In this document: positions 36,656 to 47,033 of the stretch, one piece after another
Position numbering within the stretch: position 1 is the stretch's first letter
Layout of the letters: each line of letters begins with the position of its first letter
Assembly (NCBI GenBank): GCA_964619885.1
Contig: CAZUGA010000008.1
Coordinates: 1-64,000, forward strand
Direction: 5' to 3'
Source: CAZUGA01 sp964619885
GTDB lineage: Bacteria; Pseudomonadota; Gammaproteobacteria; Methylococcales; UBA1147
DNA: 64,000 nucleotides
Position numbers and translations under genes: made by a program
Notes under the pieces: model-generated
The model's input: only the letters and a program-made list of their open reading frames with translations
Databases searched by the model: none
What the model was told of the DNA's origin: nothing

Positions 36656-37769
36656 CCAAAAGGCCGTTGCAATAGACCAAAATGAAGAGCTCCGATTCTG
36701 GCTCGCGCTGCTCCGCGCACCCGGAATCGGACCAGCAACCTTCAACAAGTTGCTGGCGACTATCGGCCATCCCGCAGCACTCTTCGACCAACCTAGAAAA
36801 ATACTGCGATCGCTGCAACTTTCCGATCCCAGCGTAGCATATCTCCTAAATCCAGACTGGACCGCGGTTGATTCCGATTTGCTGTGGTTGTCTAAATGCA
36901 GTCACCATGCGTTGCGCATTGATGACCCGCAATACCCCGCTTTACTCAAAGAGATAGCAGTACCCCCCCCAATCTTATTCGCAATTGGCGACTTATCTCT
37001 TTTATCCAAACCACAAATTGCTATAGTTGGCAGTCGCAATCCTTCAACGCAAGGGAAACAATCCGCTTTCGATTTTTCGGCCAGCCTGGCATCGGCTGGC
37101 TTGTGCATCACTAGCGGTCTTGCTCTGGGTATCGATGCAGCAAGCCACACGGGAAGCATGGCTGTTAATGGCAAAACTATCGCAGTTACCGGTACAGGTC
37201 TGGACCGCGTTTACCCGGCCTGCCATAAGGAGTTGGCCCATGAAATTTCCACCAAAGGCGCGGTCGTTTCTGAATTTATACTGGGCAGCGCGGCCAAAGC
37301 AGGTCATTTTCCTCGGCGCAACCGCATTATTAGCGGTTTAAGTTTGGGAACATTAGTCATAGAAGCAGCTACGCGCAGCGGTTCGTTAACGACAGCACGT
37401 CAAGCAATCGAAGAAGGTCGCGAGGTTTTTGCTATTCCTGGGTCCATTCATAATCCATTAGCGCGAGGTTGCAACGCATTGATCAGACAGGGCGCCAAAT
37501 TGGTCGAAACCGCCGATGATGTTTTGGACGAATTGAATATGTTCACCGCAGGCTGCGAAAAACCCGAAATGGAACATACAACCAAGCCTGTTTTGGAAAA
37601 AGTCCATGAAAATATCTTGAAATTTGTTGCTTACAGCCCCACCTCGATAGATACTCTTGTCGAACAGACTGGTGAATCAGCCGAATCAATAGCGTCTACG
37701 TTATTGGTATTGGAACTCCAAGGATTTGTACATTCGGCGGCTGGAGGCTGTTACTACCGCGTTAAATAA
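36618..37769 (+). CDS. dprA: DNA processing protein A
   Basis: DprA (Smf) loads RecA on single-stranded DNA taken up in natural transformation. The 383 residues show the SAM-like N-terminal domain (LLRAPGIGPATFNKLL), the Rossmann core with GSRNPSTQG, TSGLALGIDAASHTG and RNRIISGLS, the VIEAATRSGSLTTARQA block and a C-terminal winged helix. It is therefore full-length. A GTG at 36618 is the only usable start in frame before the conserved part, overlapping the LysM gene by 38 bases. Competence genes are not visible elsewhere in the window. Confidence 0.94.
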   Translation: MHFTSWIRYKRPNQKAVAIDQNEELRFWLALLRAPGIGPATFNKLLATIGHPAALFDQPRKILRSLQLSDPSVAYLLNPDWTAVDSDLLWLSKCSHHALRIDDPQYPALLKEIAVPPPILFAIGDLSLLSKPQIAIVGSRNPSTQGKQSAFDFSASLASAGLCITSGLALGIDAASHTGSMAVNGKTIAVTGTGLDRVYPACHKELAHEISTKGAVVSEFILGSAAKAGHFPRRNRIISGLSLGTLVIEAATRSGSLTTARQAIEEGREVFAIPGSIHNPLARGCNALIRQGAKLVETADDVLDELNMFTAGCEKPEMEHTTKPVLEKVHENILKFVAYSPTSIDTLVEQTGESAESIASTLLVLELQGFVHSAAGGCYYRVK

Positions 37770-37866
37770 TAATTTTTTATAATAAAAATCGGATAGAATC
37801 TAAATAACATTCTGGCTAAGGGATACCCCGACAATCAAAATTTTTGGCGAGATTTGCATAGACAAA

Positions 37867-37897
37867 TTGACAAAAATCCCGAAATAAATGCGACAAT
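37867..37897 (+). promoter_or_regulatory. Candidate sigma-70-type promoter of smg
   Basis: A perfect TTGACA (37867-37872) precedes TGCGACAAT, an extended -10 (GACAAT at 37892-37897). The 19-base spacing is longer than the best 17, so the call is tentative. It lies about 80 bases upstream of smg. Confidence 0.3.
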
Positions 37898-37975
37898 AGA
37901 GCCTGAAATACCACACTACAAACGTTGGAGCTGGAACGAACGCGCTAATATCGTGCACTCGAACGGAAGAAACTT

Positions 37976-38440
37976 ATGAAAGAAAATGTATTCGACATTA
38001 TTATCTATTTATTCGAAAACTATCTGGACGATGAATCCGGTTTCGTTCCGGACCCTGATGCCATTAGGACGGAACTTGTTGAAGCTGGATTCGCACACAA
38101 CGAAGTCAATAAAGCATTTGAGTGGCTCGAATCTCTAACAAATCAGCAAGATATCGTCAGTGCGGCGCCGTCGTTTCGTGTGTTTTCCCGCGAAGAATCG
38201 GAAAAACTGGATATGGAATGCCGTGGATTGCTAATCTTTTTGGAACAAACTGGAATTTTGTCCCCTACAAGCAGGGAATTGGTCATTAATCGATTGATGG
38301 CGTTTAACGAAGAAGAAATTTCAATCGAAAATTTGAAATGGGTCATTTTGGTTATCTTATTCAGCCGACCCGATGAAGAAATTGCATTCGCTAGAATGGA
38401 AGATCTGGTTTACGACAATTTACCGACCGCTATACATTAA
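37976..38440 (+). CDS. smg: Smg family protein (DUF494)
   Basis: A 154-residue Smg/DUF494 protein. The N-terminus FDIIIYLFENYLDDE and the pattern GFAHNEVNKAFEWL fit the family, and the C-terminus (LKWVILVILFSRP) is the usual end. Its function is not settled, but its gene lies next to dprA and topA in most Gammaproteobacteria. It follows dprA after 206 bases, with its own possible promoter. The product is acidic, and cytoplasmic. ATG start. Confidence 0.9.
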   Translation: MKENVFDIIIYLFENYLDDESGFVPDPDAIRTELVEAGFAHNEVNKAFEWLESLTNQQDIVSAAPSFRVFSREESEKLDMECRGLLIFLEQTGILSPTSRELVINRLMAFNEEEISIENLKWVILVILFSRPDEEIAFARMEDLVYDNLPTAIH

Positions 38441-38583
38441 AACATTCACACAATCTAATTTTTATAGTAAAAAGAGCTGAACTATAACCGGCTCTCTTGC
38501 TGCAAGGTCGGTCTATAATCGCCGAATAACCGTTTACCGTTGTACCGGTAAATTTTTTTTGATGTGCATCTGTTAATCCGCTG

Positions 38584-40899
38584 ATGAGCAAAAACTTAGT
38601 CATCGTAGAATCACCGGCAAAGGCCAAAACCATCGAAAAGTATTTGGGCAAGGACTTCAGTGTGCTCGCTTCATACGGACACGTTCGGGATTTGATTCCC
38701 AAAGAAGGTGCTGTTGATCCGACGCATGACTTCGCCATGAAATACGACGTCATAGAACGTAACCAAAAACACGTTCAAAGCATCACTAAAGCTGCGCGAT
38801 CGGCGGATGCATTGTATTTGGCCACTGACCAAGACCGCGAAGGAGAAGCCATATCATGGCATCTTGCGGAAATATTGAAATCCAAAAATGTACTCAAAAA
38901 TAAACCTATACACCGCGTCGTGTTTAACGAAATTACCAAACGTGCAATCACGAACGCGATAGAAAACCCGAAGGAACTGGCTATTGACCTAATTAACGCG
39001 CAACAAGCTCGGCGCGCGCTGGACTATCTGGTGGGGTTCAATCTATCACCGCTTTTGTGGAAAAAAATCCGCCGAGGTTTGTCGGCGGGACGCGTACAAA
39101 GTCCGGCATTGCGCATGATCGTGGAACGCGAATTAGAAATCGAGGCCTTTAAAACCCGCGAATACTGGACAGTTGAAGCCGTCGCTACCGCTGAAGACAA
39201 ACCTTTAAAGGCCAAGCTTAGCCAGTTAAACGGCAAAAAGCTCGAGCAATTTAGCATTACCCATGAAGACCAGGCCAAGGAAATTCAAAAAACGCTGCAA
39301 CAACAAGCCCAGGGCAAACTGCTAGTTGCCAAAATTGAGAAAAAACAGCGTAAGCGCAATCCGGCGGCGCCGTTCATCACCTCGACATTACAACAAGAAG
39401 CATCACGCAAGCTCGGATTTACAACCAAACGCACCATGACGGTCGCCCAGCAATTATACGAAGGTATTGACATAGGCGGCGAAACCGCGGGATTGATTAC
39501 CTATATGCGCACGGATTCGGTCAATCTTGCGCAGGAAGCCCTTGCTGAAATTCGGGATCTGATTGAATCGCGCTTCGGCAAAGAAGATCTCCCTAAAGAT
39601 TCAAGGCACTTCAAAACCAAATCCAAGAATGCTCAAGAAGCGCACGAAGCGATACGCCCAACTTTGGCGTTACGATTACCCGAATCGATCAAACGGCACC
39701 TAAGCAAGGACCAATACCGACTCTACGATTTAATCTGGAAAAGAACGGTAGCCTGTCAAATGGTTCACGCGACCATCGATACGGTCGCTGCCGACCTAAA
39801 TTGCGGCGAAAATAACGTGTTTCGTGCGACCGGATCTACAATAAAGAATCCAGGGTTCATGAAGGTATATCAAGAAAGCCGAGACGACGTTAAGGAATCG
39901 GATAATGCGGAAAACTTTCTCCCTGCATTGAACCAAGGCGAACAAATTGATCTGAATAAGATTACACCAATCCAACATTTCACGGAACCTCCACCACGCT
40001 TCAGCGAAGCCAGTTTGGTCAAAACACTCGAAGAGCATGGCATAGGCCGCCCGTCTACTTACGCATCAATTATTTCGACGCTGCAACAACGTGAATATGC
40101 AGTACTGGAAAACAAAAGATTTAAACCTACTGATGTGGGTCGCATCGTAAACAAATTTCTGACCGAACACTTCACCAATTACGTGGACTATGATTTTACC
40201 GCCCGTTTGGAAGATCAACTTGATGAGGTGTCTCGCGGAGAAAAGAACTGGATCCCTCTGATGCGGCAGTTTTGGGAACCGTTTAAATTACTGGTCGATG
40301 AAAAGGAAGAAAGCGTACAGCGCAAAGACGTGACGCAAGAAATGATGGACGAGAAATGTCCAGAGTGCGACAGTCAACTGTCTATTCGATTAGGCCGTAA
40401 CGGACGCTTCATCGGTTGTACCAATTATCCAGAGTGCAAATACACACGAAATTTAAACGACTCTGCTGAAACTGAAGAACCTGAGGTTATAGAAGATCGA
40501 GTCTGTCCCAAATGTAGTTCATCTTTGATCGTCAAAACAGGACGCTATGGTAAGTTCATTGGATGCAGCGGATATCCTACCTGCCGGCATATCGAACCCT
40601 TGGAAAAACCAGTGGATACCGGCGTTAGTTGTCCCCAATGTAACGAATCTACAATTCTAAAAAGAAAATCGCGCAACGGAAAAATATTCTTTTCTTGCTC
40701 AGCTTATCCAAAATGCCAATACGCAATTTGGAACCCTCCGGTCAACGAAAAATGTCCAGAATGCGGTTGGCCAATATTAACCATCAAATCCACTAAGCGG
40801 AAGGGTTCAGAAAAGGTATGTCCACAGAAAAACTGTCAATACGCAACGCCATATGAGGGCGACCTCAACGCTGGAAAAGCGACATCTGCGACAAACTAA
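38584..40899 (+). CDS. topA: DNA topoisomerase I
   Basis: TopA relaxes negatively supercoiled DNA. The 771 residues have the TOPRIM domain (VIVESPAKAKTI, DQDREGEAISWH), the catalytic core with active-site Y307 in TYMRTDS and the QEAHEAIRPT block. The C-terminus carries several zinc-ribbon repeats with paired cysteines (CPECDSQL, CPKCSSSL, CPQCNEST and CPECGWPI). Somewhat shorter than the E. coli enzyme (865), mostly at the C-terminus. ATG start. A perfect TATAAT (38514-38519) lies 65 bases upstream but no -35 fits. Confidence 0.97.
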   Translation: MSKNLVIVESPAKAKTIEKYLGKDFSVLASYGHVRDLIPKEGAVDPTHDFAMKYDVIERNQKHVQSITKAARSADALYLATDQDREGEAISWHLAEILKSKNVLKNKPIHRVVFNEITKRAITNAIENPKELAIDLINAQQARRALDYLVGFNLSPLLWKKIRRGLSAGRVQSPALRMIVERELEIEAFKTREYWTVEAVATAEDKPLKAKLSQLNGKKLEQFSITHEDQAKEIQKTLQQQAQGKLLVAKIEKKQRKRNPAAPFITSTLQQEASRKLGFTTKRTMTVAQQLYEGIDIGGETAGLITYMRTDSVNLAQEALAEIRDLIESRFGKEDLPKDSRHFKTKSKNAQEAHEAIRPTLALRLPESIKRHLSKDQYRLYDLIWKRTVACQMVHATIDTVAADLNCGENNVFRATGSTIKNPGFMKVYQESRDDVKESDNAENFLPALNQGEQIDLNKITPIQHFTEPPPRFSEASLVKTLEEHGIGRPSTYASIISTLQQREYAVLENKRFKPTDVGRIVNKFLTEHFTNYVDYDFTARLEDQLDEVSRGEKNWIPLMRQFWEPFKLLVDEKEESVQRKDVTQEMMDEKCPECDSQLSIRLGRNGRFIGCTNYPECKYTRNLNDSAETEEPEVIEDRVCPKCSSSLIVKTGRYGKFIGCSGYPTCRHIEPLEKPVDTGVSCPQCNESTILKRKSRNGKIFFSCSAYPKCQYAIWNPPVNEKCPECGWPILTIKSTKRKGSEKVCPQKNCQYATPYEGDLNAGKATSATN

Positions 40900-41008
40900 A
40901 ATTTGCCTTCGGAAACAACATCGTGGGAACACAATTCCGTAAACCAGAGCATCGCCCATCAGACCCAGCCTGGAAAATATTTATAAAAACATCAGCTTTC
41001 GCGATTCG

Positions 41009-41566
41009 ATGCAAATTTCGGAACATAAATTACGCCTATTCGCCCGCCACATAAATGATGGTGGATTAATCGCATACCCAACCGAAGCCGTATTTGGCTT
41101 CGGTTGCGATCCAAACAACGAGTCTGCTGTCATAAGATTATTGCAACTCAAGGATCGACCTGTCGATAAAGGGCTTATTTTGATAGCCGCACACTTCGAT
41201 CTGTTGGAACCTTATATCGACCTACACGCGACCCATCGTTTGGAAGATATCAAAGCAACATGGCCCGGCCCCACGACGTGGCTATTACCTGCGCACCCGT
41301 CTGTTTCCGAATTATTGCGCGGCAACCATGCAACGATAGCTGTGCGGGTCACCGATCACCCAATTGCTGCCGCAATTTCCGAAAAAGCAGCTACCGCGTT
41401 GGTTTCGACGAGTGCCAATAAAACCGGGTTTGAACCGGCCAAAACTGCACTAAAAGTTCGACAATATTTCAAACATAACGATTTAATAATCGCTCATGGA
41501 ATGACCAGCGGACTTTCTCATACTACCGCGATATACGACGCGATGAGCGGACGTAAACTACGCTAA
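41009..41566 (+). CDS. tsaC: Threonylcarbamoyl-AMP synthase
   Basis: TsaC (YrdC/Sua5) makes threonylcarbamoyl-AMP for the t6A modification of ANN-decoding tRNAs. The 185-residue length is that of the short TsaC form. The binding motif LIAYPTEAVFGFGCDP, then LKDRPVDKGLILI, and STSANKTGFEP near 135-145 are present. ATG start. It ends the plus-strand group after topA with a 109-base gap, convergent with mutT. Confidence 0.95.
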   Translation: MQISEHKLRLFARHINDGGLIAYPTEAVFGFGCDPNNESAVIRLLQLKDRPVDKGLILIAAHFDLLEPYIDLHATHRLEDIKATWPGPTTWLLPAHPSVSELLRGNHATIAVRVTDHPIAAAISEKAATALVSTSANKTGFEPAKTALKVRQYFKHNDLIIAHGMTSGLSHTTAIYDAMSGRKLR

Positions 41567-41647
41567 ACCGATAGATTAGATGACTTCGGTTTTACCCCAT
41601 GTTCTATCAATTATTTTATACCAGCAAAGCATAACCCGGTGCCCGAA

Positions 41648-42610
41648 TTACGCAAAACCACTTATCCCGGCAACACCTTGCCCCCCAGCTTGTTGAATCC
41701 GCATCAAATCAGAGCGTCTCAACCCACCTATACCGTAAACTGGCGATCGAGTATCCGCGACCAAATTCTCGAAACCGCGCCATGTTAATGTACAGGCGCC
41801 TGGATGGCTGGGCGTATCTAACACCGGTCCGAGTACTGCAAAATCAACAGCTAATTTTTCCGCTTGTTTTAACTCGGTTTTATTGTGGCACGAAGCAGCG
41901 ATCCAAAAGGGCGAGGTCATTGGCTTGACGGTCAACTCCATCAGTCTAGCGCTGTCCAGATGAATTCCAGCCGCACCCAATCTAATTGCAAGTTCAGGTT
42001 CCGCGTTTAATATTATCTTTGCGCCAGACCCTACTGCGTACTCACATGCCCAGGTGGCTAGATCAACGTAGCTTGTTTGTGAAAGTGATTTAGCCCTTAT
42101 GCGTATAAAATCGAGACCATAATCGATTAATCGTGCAAACCTATCGCGCAGAACAGTTTGATCGCCCCGCTCATCATCCAGAATCGCATAAAAATTTGGC
42201 AACCTTACTGCGGTCAAAATCGGCAAATTCGCTGATGGAAACTTGTACAGCGTGAGCCGGTCCGATTCCACCCATGCCGTTTCTTGACCTTCTAAGCCCT
42301 TGGGTTGGCCATCGAAACTGGCTACCAGCCATACGTCCAATAAGACGTTTAGATCGGGGTAACTGTGCTTGACCTTGATCAACGGTGTTGCGTGAGAAAC
42401 TTGAATTCCCAACTCTTCCCGCAATTCGCGGAACAATGCGTCACGAACGCTTTCGCCGGGTTCCACTTTACCGCCGGGAAACTCCCATAAATTCCCTTGG
42501 TGGGCACTTTTATTCCGCTTTGAAATCAGAATTTTAGAATCGCAATTCTTAATCACGCCCACTGCAACGTGAAGCGCCGATGATTGTGATGGTATCACTT
42601 GAGCAGCCAA
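41648..42610 (-). CDS. mutT: Nudix hydrolase MutT fused to a thiamine-phosphate-synthase-like domain
   Basis: A 320-residue two-domain protein. The N-terminal Nudix domain has a complete box: GGKVEPGESVRDALFRELREELGI begins about residue 46 and matches G-x5-E-x7-REU-xEE-x-GU, so it should cleave 8-oxo-dGTP and stop it from entering DNA. The C-terminal half (from about 140) is a ThiE/TenI-type barrel (IHLDSAR, AVLGPV, GIGGLR). This fusion is widespread in Gammaproteobacteria. The role of the second domain is unknown. TTG start, with weak support. It follows argJ by 137 bases. Confidence 0.9.
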   Translation of the reverse strand: MAAQVIPSQSSALHVAVGVIKNCDSKILISKRNKSAHQGNLWEFPGGKVEPGESVRDALFRELREELGIQVSHATPLIKVKHSYPDLNVLLDVWLVASFDGQPKGLEGQETAWVESDRLTLYKFPSANLPILTAVRLPNFYAILDDERGDQTVLRDRFARLIDYGLDFIRIRAKSLSQTSYVDLATWACEYAVGSGAKIILNAEPELAIRLGAAGIHLDSARLMELTVKPMTSPFWIAASCHNKTELKQAEKLAVDFAVLGPVLDTPSHPGACTLTWRGFENLVADTRSPVYGIGGLRRSDLMRIQQAGGQGVAGISGFA

Positions 42611-42747
42611 CTGTTTGCTCTAAAATATATATTTTTGAAGCCTAAATTTCACTTGCTATTCCTAAACCTGCCAGCTAATAAGTTCTGATAATATCAATAC
42701 TCATATGCACAGATCCTCACTATATCTGTCAGCGGAAACCGACAAAT

Positions 42748-43959
42748 TTAAGTTCGATAGTCAGAATTTATCCTCACATAATCGTAGGATAAATCACAGC
42801 TCAATACACGACAGGAGCAGCGTCCCCGAGCGAGCACGATACGAACCTTAATTTCCTCGCGTGACATTACTGTTTGGCCGGCCGACTCAGTATACTCGGG
42901 TGCCACACCACCATTACACACAATTTGCACATCGTCCAGCCATATTGCAACACGGCCTATGTCAAAGTGTTCCAGGCCGGCGCGCCCAACCGCGGCTAGA
43001 ATGCGCCCCCAATTCGGATCGCTGGCATAAAATGCTGTTTTGACTAAAGATGACCCAGCAACGGTCTTAGCTACATCAAGAGCTTCCTGCTCGGAATCAG
43101 CATCTTCAACGACAACGTGGATCAACTTGGTCGCACCCTCACCATCCCGGACAATCGATTCCGCCAACGTATCGCACACTTCTTGTAACGCAGCCGTGAA
43201 CGCGAAAAACTCAGTGTCCTTCTCAACGATTGGTGTTGAGCCCGAACCGGTAGCGATAAGTACACAGGCATCGTTTGTCGACGTATCCCCATCGACGCTA
43301 ATGCGATTGAAAGATCGTTCAACCGCTAACGCCAAACACTTGTCTAAGGCGGGTTGATCAATGTGCGCATCGGTAGCAATAAAAGAAAGCATGGTCGCCA
43401 TATTCGGATGGATCATCCCTGCGCCCTTGGCAATACCGCTGATCACGGTCGGTCGACCACCCAAGTGAAAACGCTTGCATGCGCCCTTTGGCTGAGTATC
43501 TGTCGTCATGATGGATTTGGCGGCACGATGCCACCCATTCTCCGAAAGCGCAGCCAATGCAAGTGGAATCGCGTTCTTGAAATTATCGGTTGGTAGGCGC
43601 TCACCAATCACACCCGTAGAAAAGGGAAGTACCTGGGTTTCCGCGCATCCCGCCAAATTGGCTAAAGTGCGACAAGTTTCCAATGCGTCGGCCATTCCCT
43701 GATGTCCGGTACCCGCATTTGCATTACCAGAATTAACCAATAACCAACGCGGCCGATTTTTAATATTTTGGCGCGCCAACGTAACCGGCGCTGCGCAAAA
43801 TGCATTGCGCGTAAATACCGCTGAGCACGCGGCGCCTTGGGGCAACTCAACTAGCAATAAATCTTCGCGCTCTTGTTGTTTTATGCCAGCGCTAGCGGTG
43901 CCCAAACGAATTCCAACAATGGGTTCCAGTTCAGGAAAAACAAATTCCCCCACAGCCAT
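42748..43959 (-). CDS. argJ: Bifunctional glutamate N-acetyltransferase / acetylglutamate synthase
   Basis: ArgJ recycles the acetyl group in arginine synthesis by moving it from N-acetylornithine to glutamate. The 403-residue precursor cleaves itself between A and T at the conserved segment GAGMIHPNMATML, and the new N-terminal Thr is the nucleophile. The site is intact here. The C-terminus YVRINSDYRT is typical. ATG start with strong AAGGAG about seven bases upstream. It follows secA by 21 bases and is probably in its transcript. Confidence 0.96.
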   Translation of the reverse strand: MAVGEFVFPELEPIVGIRLGTASAGIKQQEREDLLLVELPQGAACSAVFTRNAFCAAPVTLARQNIKNRPRWLLVNSGNANAGTGHQGMADALETCRTLANLAGCAETQVLPFSTGVIGERLPTDNFKNAIPLALAALSENGWHRAAKSIMTTDTQPKGACKRFHLGGRPTVISGIAKGAGMIHPNMATMLSFIATDAHIDQPALDKCLALAVERSFNRISVDGDTSTNDACVLIATGSGSTPIVEKDTEFFAFTAALQEVCDTLAESIVRDGEGATKLIHVVVEDADSEQEALDVAKTVAGSSLVKTAFYASDPNWGRILAAVGRAGLEHFDIGRVAIWLDDVQIVCNGGVAPEYTESAGQTVMSREEIKVRIVLARGRCSCRVLSCDLSYDYVRINSDYRT

Positions 43960-43980
43960 AGACTGCTCCTTAATACCCGC

Positions 43981-46692
43981 TTAGTTAAGCTTGCCGTGGC
44001 ATTGTTTAAATTTTTTACCCGAGCCACATGGACAGGGGTCGTTTCTGCCAACTTTCTTGCCGCTACGCTTAAACGGCTTCTGCTGAGCAGTAGCAGGAGA
44101 TTCTTCCGGCTGTGGTTCCGCTTCACCCATTGCACTGGCGGAGGCATGTTCGTAATGAAGGTCCTGATCAAGCTTTGGTTGCTCATCGACCACCCTAAGA
44201 TCATCTTCCGTTCTTACCTGAACTTTAGAGACAATACCAATAACCTCGTGTTTGATATCGTTCAGCAAACTGCTGAACATCTGAAAAGCTTCCCGCTTGT
44301 ATTCTTGTTTGGGATCTTTAGCCGCATAACCGCGTAAATGAATACCCTGACGTAAATGATCCATTGCCGCTAAATGCTCTTTCCATGAATTATCCAAGAC
44401 TTGCAGCATGACCGATTTTTCGAAATGGCGGACAACTTCTGGGCCGGCTAGCGCTTCTTTTTCCTGATACTCTTTGGCCAATGTCTCGTTAATCCGCTGC
44501 CTTAGGGTTTCTTCGTGCAGAGAATCGTCTTCATCCAGTAACTGCTGAATCGGCATAGACACGCCAAAATCCGATTCCAACCGTTCCTCCAAACCTTTTA
44601 TATCCCATTGTTCTTCCATGGTGCGCGCGGGAATGTGCTGGTCGATAATTTCGTTGATAACATCTTCACGTATCGCTTCGATGGTCTCGAAAATATCTTC
44701 AGCCGCCATCAGCTCGTTGCGTTGCTCGTATACTACTCGGCGCTGATCATTCGCTACATTATCGTATTCCAATAATTGCTTGCGTATATCAAAGTTGCGG
44801 CCTTCCACTTTCCGTTGCGCATTTTCTATCGCTTTAGTCACCCAAGGATGCTCTATAGCCTCGCCTTCTTCCATACCCAGCTTTTGCATCAAGCCGGATA
44901 CCCGATCGGACGCAAATATCCGCATCAGATTATCCTCTAAAGACAAATAGAAACGAGTCGAACCCGAATCCCCTTGACGTCCCGAGCGACCGCGCAACTG
45001 ATTATCGACACGTCTTGACTCGTGCCGTTCCGAGCCAATCACGTGCAATCCTCCGCTTTCCACAACCTGATCATGGCGTAGTTGCCACTCCGAACGGGTC
45101 TTGTCGAGCAACGCAGGATCGTCTTTTCCCAAACTTTCAAGCTCGACCTCCAGGCTACCACCCAATACGATATCCGTACCCCGCCCCGCCATATTGGTCG
45201 CAATTGTCACGCTACCCGGACGACCGGCTTGGGCAATGATGTGCGCTTCACGCTGGTGTTGTTTGGCGTTTAAAACCTCGTGCGAAATATTCTGTTTTTT
45301 CAATGCCTCTGAAAGGTATTCTGAATTTTCGATTGATGTCGTTCCAACCAATACCGGTTGCCCGCGCTTGACACAATCGAGTATATCGATCGATATAGCT
45401 TGATACTTTTCGGCGGTAGTTAAATATACAAGATCACCCATATCGTCACGAACCATCGCTCGGTGAGTCGGTATCACAACCACTTCCAGACCATATATTT
45501 GTTGAAATTCAAAGGCTTCTGTATCTGCCGTGCCAGTCATACCGGCCAATTTCGAATACAATCTGAAAAAATTCTGGAACGTAATCGATGCCAACGTCTG
45601 GTTTTCACTCTGAATGGCAACGCGCTCTTTTGCTTCAACTGCTTGGTGCAATCCCTCCGACCAACGCCGACCCGGCATCACCCGGCCGGTAAACTCATCA
45701 ACGATTATAACTTCGCCGTTTCGAACGATATAATCCACATCTTTTTGGAACAATGCATGCGCGCGCAATGACGCATTGGTATAGTGCATCAATCTAATAT
45801 TGGCCGCCGAATACAAGCTCTCTTCCTCACCCATCAGGTCGTGCTCGACCATCAGGCGTTCTACTGTTTCGTGTCCTTCTTCAGTGAGATAGACCTGACG
45901 CGCCTTCTCATCAACTGAATAATCGCCGGGACCATCTTCCTCCTGCTGCTTGTTCAATAGCGGCACGATTTCATTTAAAACATTATAAAGGTCTGTTTGG
46001 TCGTCAGTCGGACCTGAAATAATCAACGGAGTCCGCGCTTCATCAATCAATATGGAGTCAACCTCGTCAACGATCGCGTAATTCAATCCGCGCTGTACCT
46101 TTTGTTCTTGGCTAAACGCCATATTATCGCGCAGATAATCAAAACCGAATTCGTTATTGGTACCATAGGTAATGTCCGCCGCGTATGCCTCTCTGCGCTG
46201 ATCGGGATCCATATCGCTGACAATTACGCCGACACTCATTCCCAAAGCTCTATATACCTGGCCCATCCAATTAGCATCACGCTGAGCCAGATAATCGTTG
46301 ACAGTAACGACATGCACGCCTAAGCCGGTAAGCGCATTCAAATACACGGGCAAAGTCGCTACCAGTGTCTTGCCCTCTCCGGTTTTCATTTCGGCAATTT
46401 TGCCGTCATTGAGGATCATTCCTCCGACCATTTGAACATCGAAATGCCGCATATCAACAACACGGGTCGCAGCTTCCCGCACCGTTGAAAAGGCTTCCGC
46501 CAAGATTTGTTCCAGGGTCTCACCGTCGTTCAGACGTGAACGAAATTCGTCTGTTTTGCCGGCCAGCTCTTCGTCACTAAGAGATTTTAGGTCGGCCTCG
46601 AACGCGTTAATTTTTTTGACTATTTTTTTCTTTTTCTTGACCAGCCGATCATTGCGGCTGCCAATGATGAATTTTATGAGCTTACCTAGCAT
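43981..46692 (-). CDS. secA: Preprotein translocase ATPase SecA
   Basis: SecA drives proteins through the SecYEG channel with ATP. The 903 residues match the family: Walker A MKTGEGKTLVAT, DEVDSILIDEARTPLIISGP, the preprotein cross-linking and helical regions, and a C-terminal zinc motif with CPCGSGKKFKQCHG for SecB or lipid binding. ATG start. It is flanked by an M23 peptidase upstream (341 bases) and argJ downstream. No secM-like leader is visible in the gap. Confidence 0.98.
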   Translation of the reverse strand: MLGKLIKFIIGSRNDRLVKKKKKIVKKINAFEADLKSLSDEELAGKTDEFRSRLNDGETLEQILAEAFSTVREAATRVVDMRHFDVQMVGGMILNDGKIAEMKTGEGKTLVATLPVYLNALTGLGVHVVTVNDYLAQRDANWMGQVYRALGMSVGVIVSDMDPDQRREAYAADITYGTNNEFGFDYLRDNMAFSQEQKVQRGLNYAIVDEVDSILIDEARTPLIISGPTDDQTDLYNVLNEIVPLLNKQQEEDGPGDYSVDEKARQVYLTEEGHETVERLMVEHDLMGEEESLYSAANIRLMHYTNASLRAHALFQKDVDYIVRNGEVIIVDEFTGRVMPGRRWSEGLHQAVEAKERVAIQSENQTLASITFQNFFRLYSKLAGMTGTADTEAFEFQQIYGLEVVVIPTHRAMVRDDMGDLVYLTTAEKYQAISIDILDCVKRGQPVLVGTTSIENSEYLSEALKKQNISHEVLNAKQHQREAHIIAQAGRPGSVTIATNMAGRGTDIVLGGSLEVELESLGKDDPALLDKTRSEWQLRHDQVVESGGLHVIGSERHESRRVDNQLRGRSGRQGDSGSTRFYLSLEDNLMRIFASDRVSGLMQKLGMEEGEAIEHPWVTKAIENAQRKVEGRNFDIRKQLLEYDNVANDQRRVVYEQRNELMAAEDIFETIEAIREDVINEIIDQHIPARTMEEQWDIKGLEERLESDFGVSMPIQQLLDEDDSLHEETLRQRINETLAKEYQEKEALAGPEVVRHFEKSVMLQVLDNSWKEHLAAMDHLRQGIHLRGYAAKDPKQEYKREAFQMFSSLLNDIKHEVIGIVSKVQVRTEDDLRVVDEQPKLDQDLHYEHASASAMGEAEPQPEESPATAQQKPFKRSGKKVGRNDPCPCGSGKKFKQCHGKLN

Positions 46693-46727
46693 TAGGATAA
46701 TTTCCGGTTTTAGATCGAATGCTGCGC

Positions 46728-46757
46728 ATCATACTAAATTCGCAGCCGCTTTGGTAA
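46728..46757 (-). promoter_or_regulatory. Candidate secA promoter in a 341-base gap
   Basis: Read leftward, TATGAT (46728-46733 as ATCATA) is a good -10 box, and TTACCA (46752-46757 as TGGTAA) a mediocre -35 at 18-base spacing, giving a leader of about 28 bases. The rest of the gap 46693-47033 holds no gene or clear signal, and no terminator for the M23 gene was seen. Confidence 0.33.
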
Positions 46758-47033
46758 AAAGCCTTACTGAAAGACACTTTTGTTGAAAATGATACAGGCC
46801 ACAAACGCCTGAATACAAAAGAATATTACGTAGAAATAGAGTAATTGCGAATTATTGACTCTGTTTATACATCTCATCAATTAAGGAAAATTGGGAGGTA
46901 GAACCAAGGTACCGGAAAAGCATATACTGGAACGTTCTAAACCAAACAGTCCGAGACTAAAGGTCTGTTCAATCAAACTTGCACGAATCTAATCAAAGAC
47001 ACTCATAGACCCAAGCTTTTTAAGTTGTATGCT

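Noticed and set aside
38514..38519. Perfect TATAAT upstream of topA
   Set aside because: No acceptable -35 box lies 15-19 bases upstream. A single hexamer is too weak.
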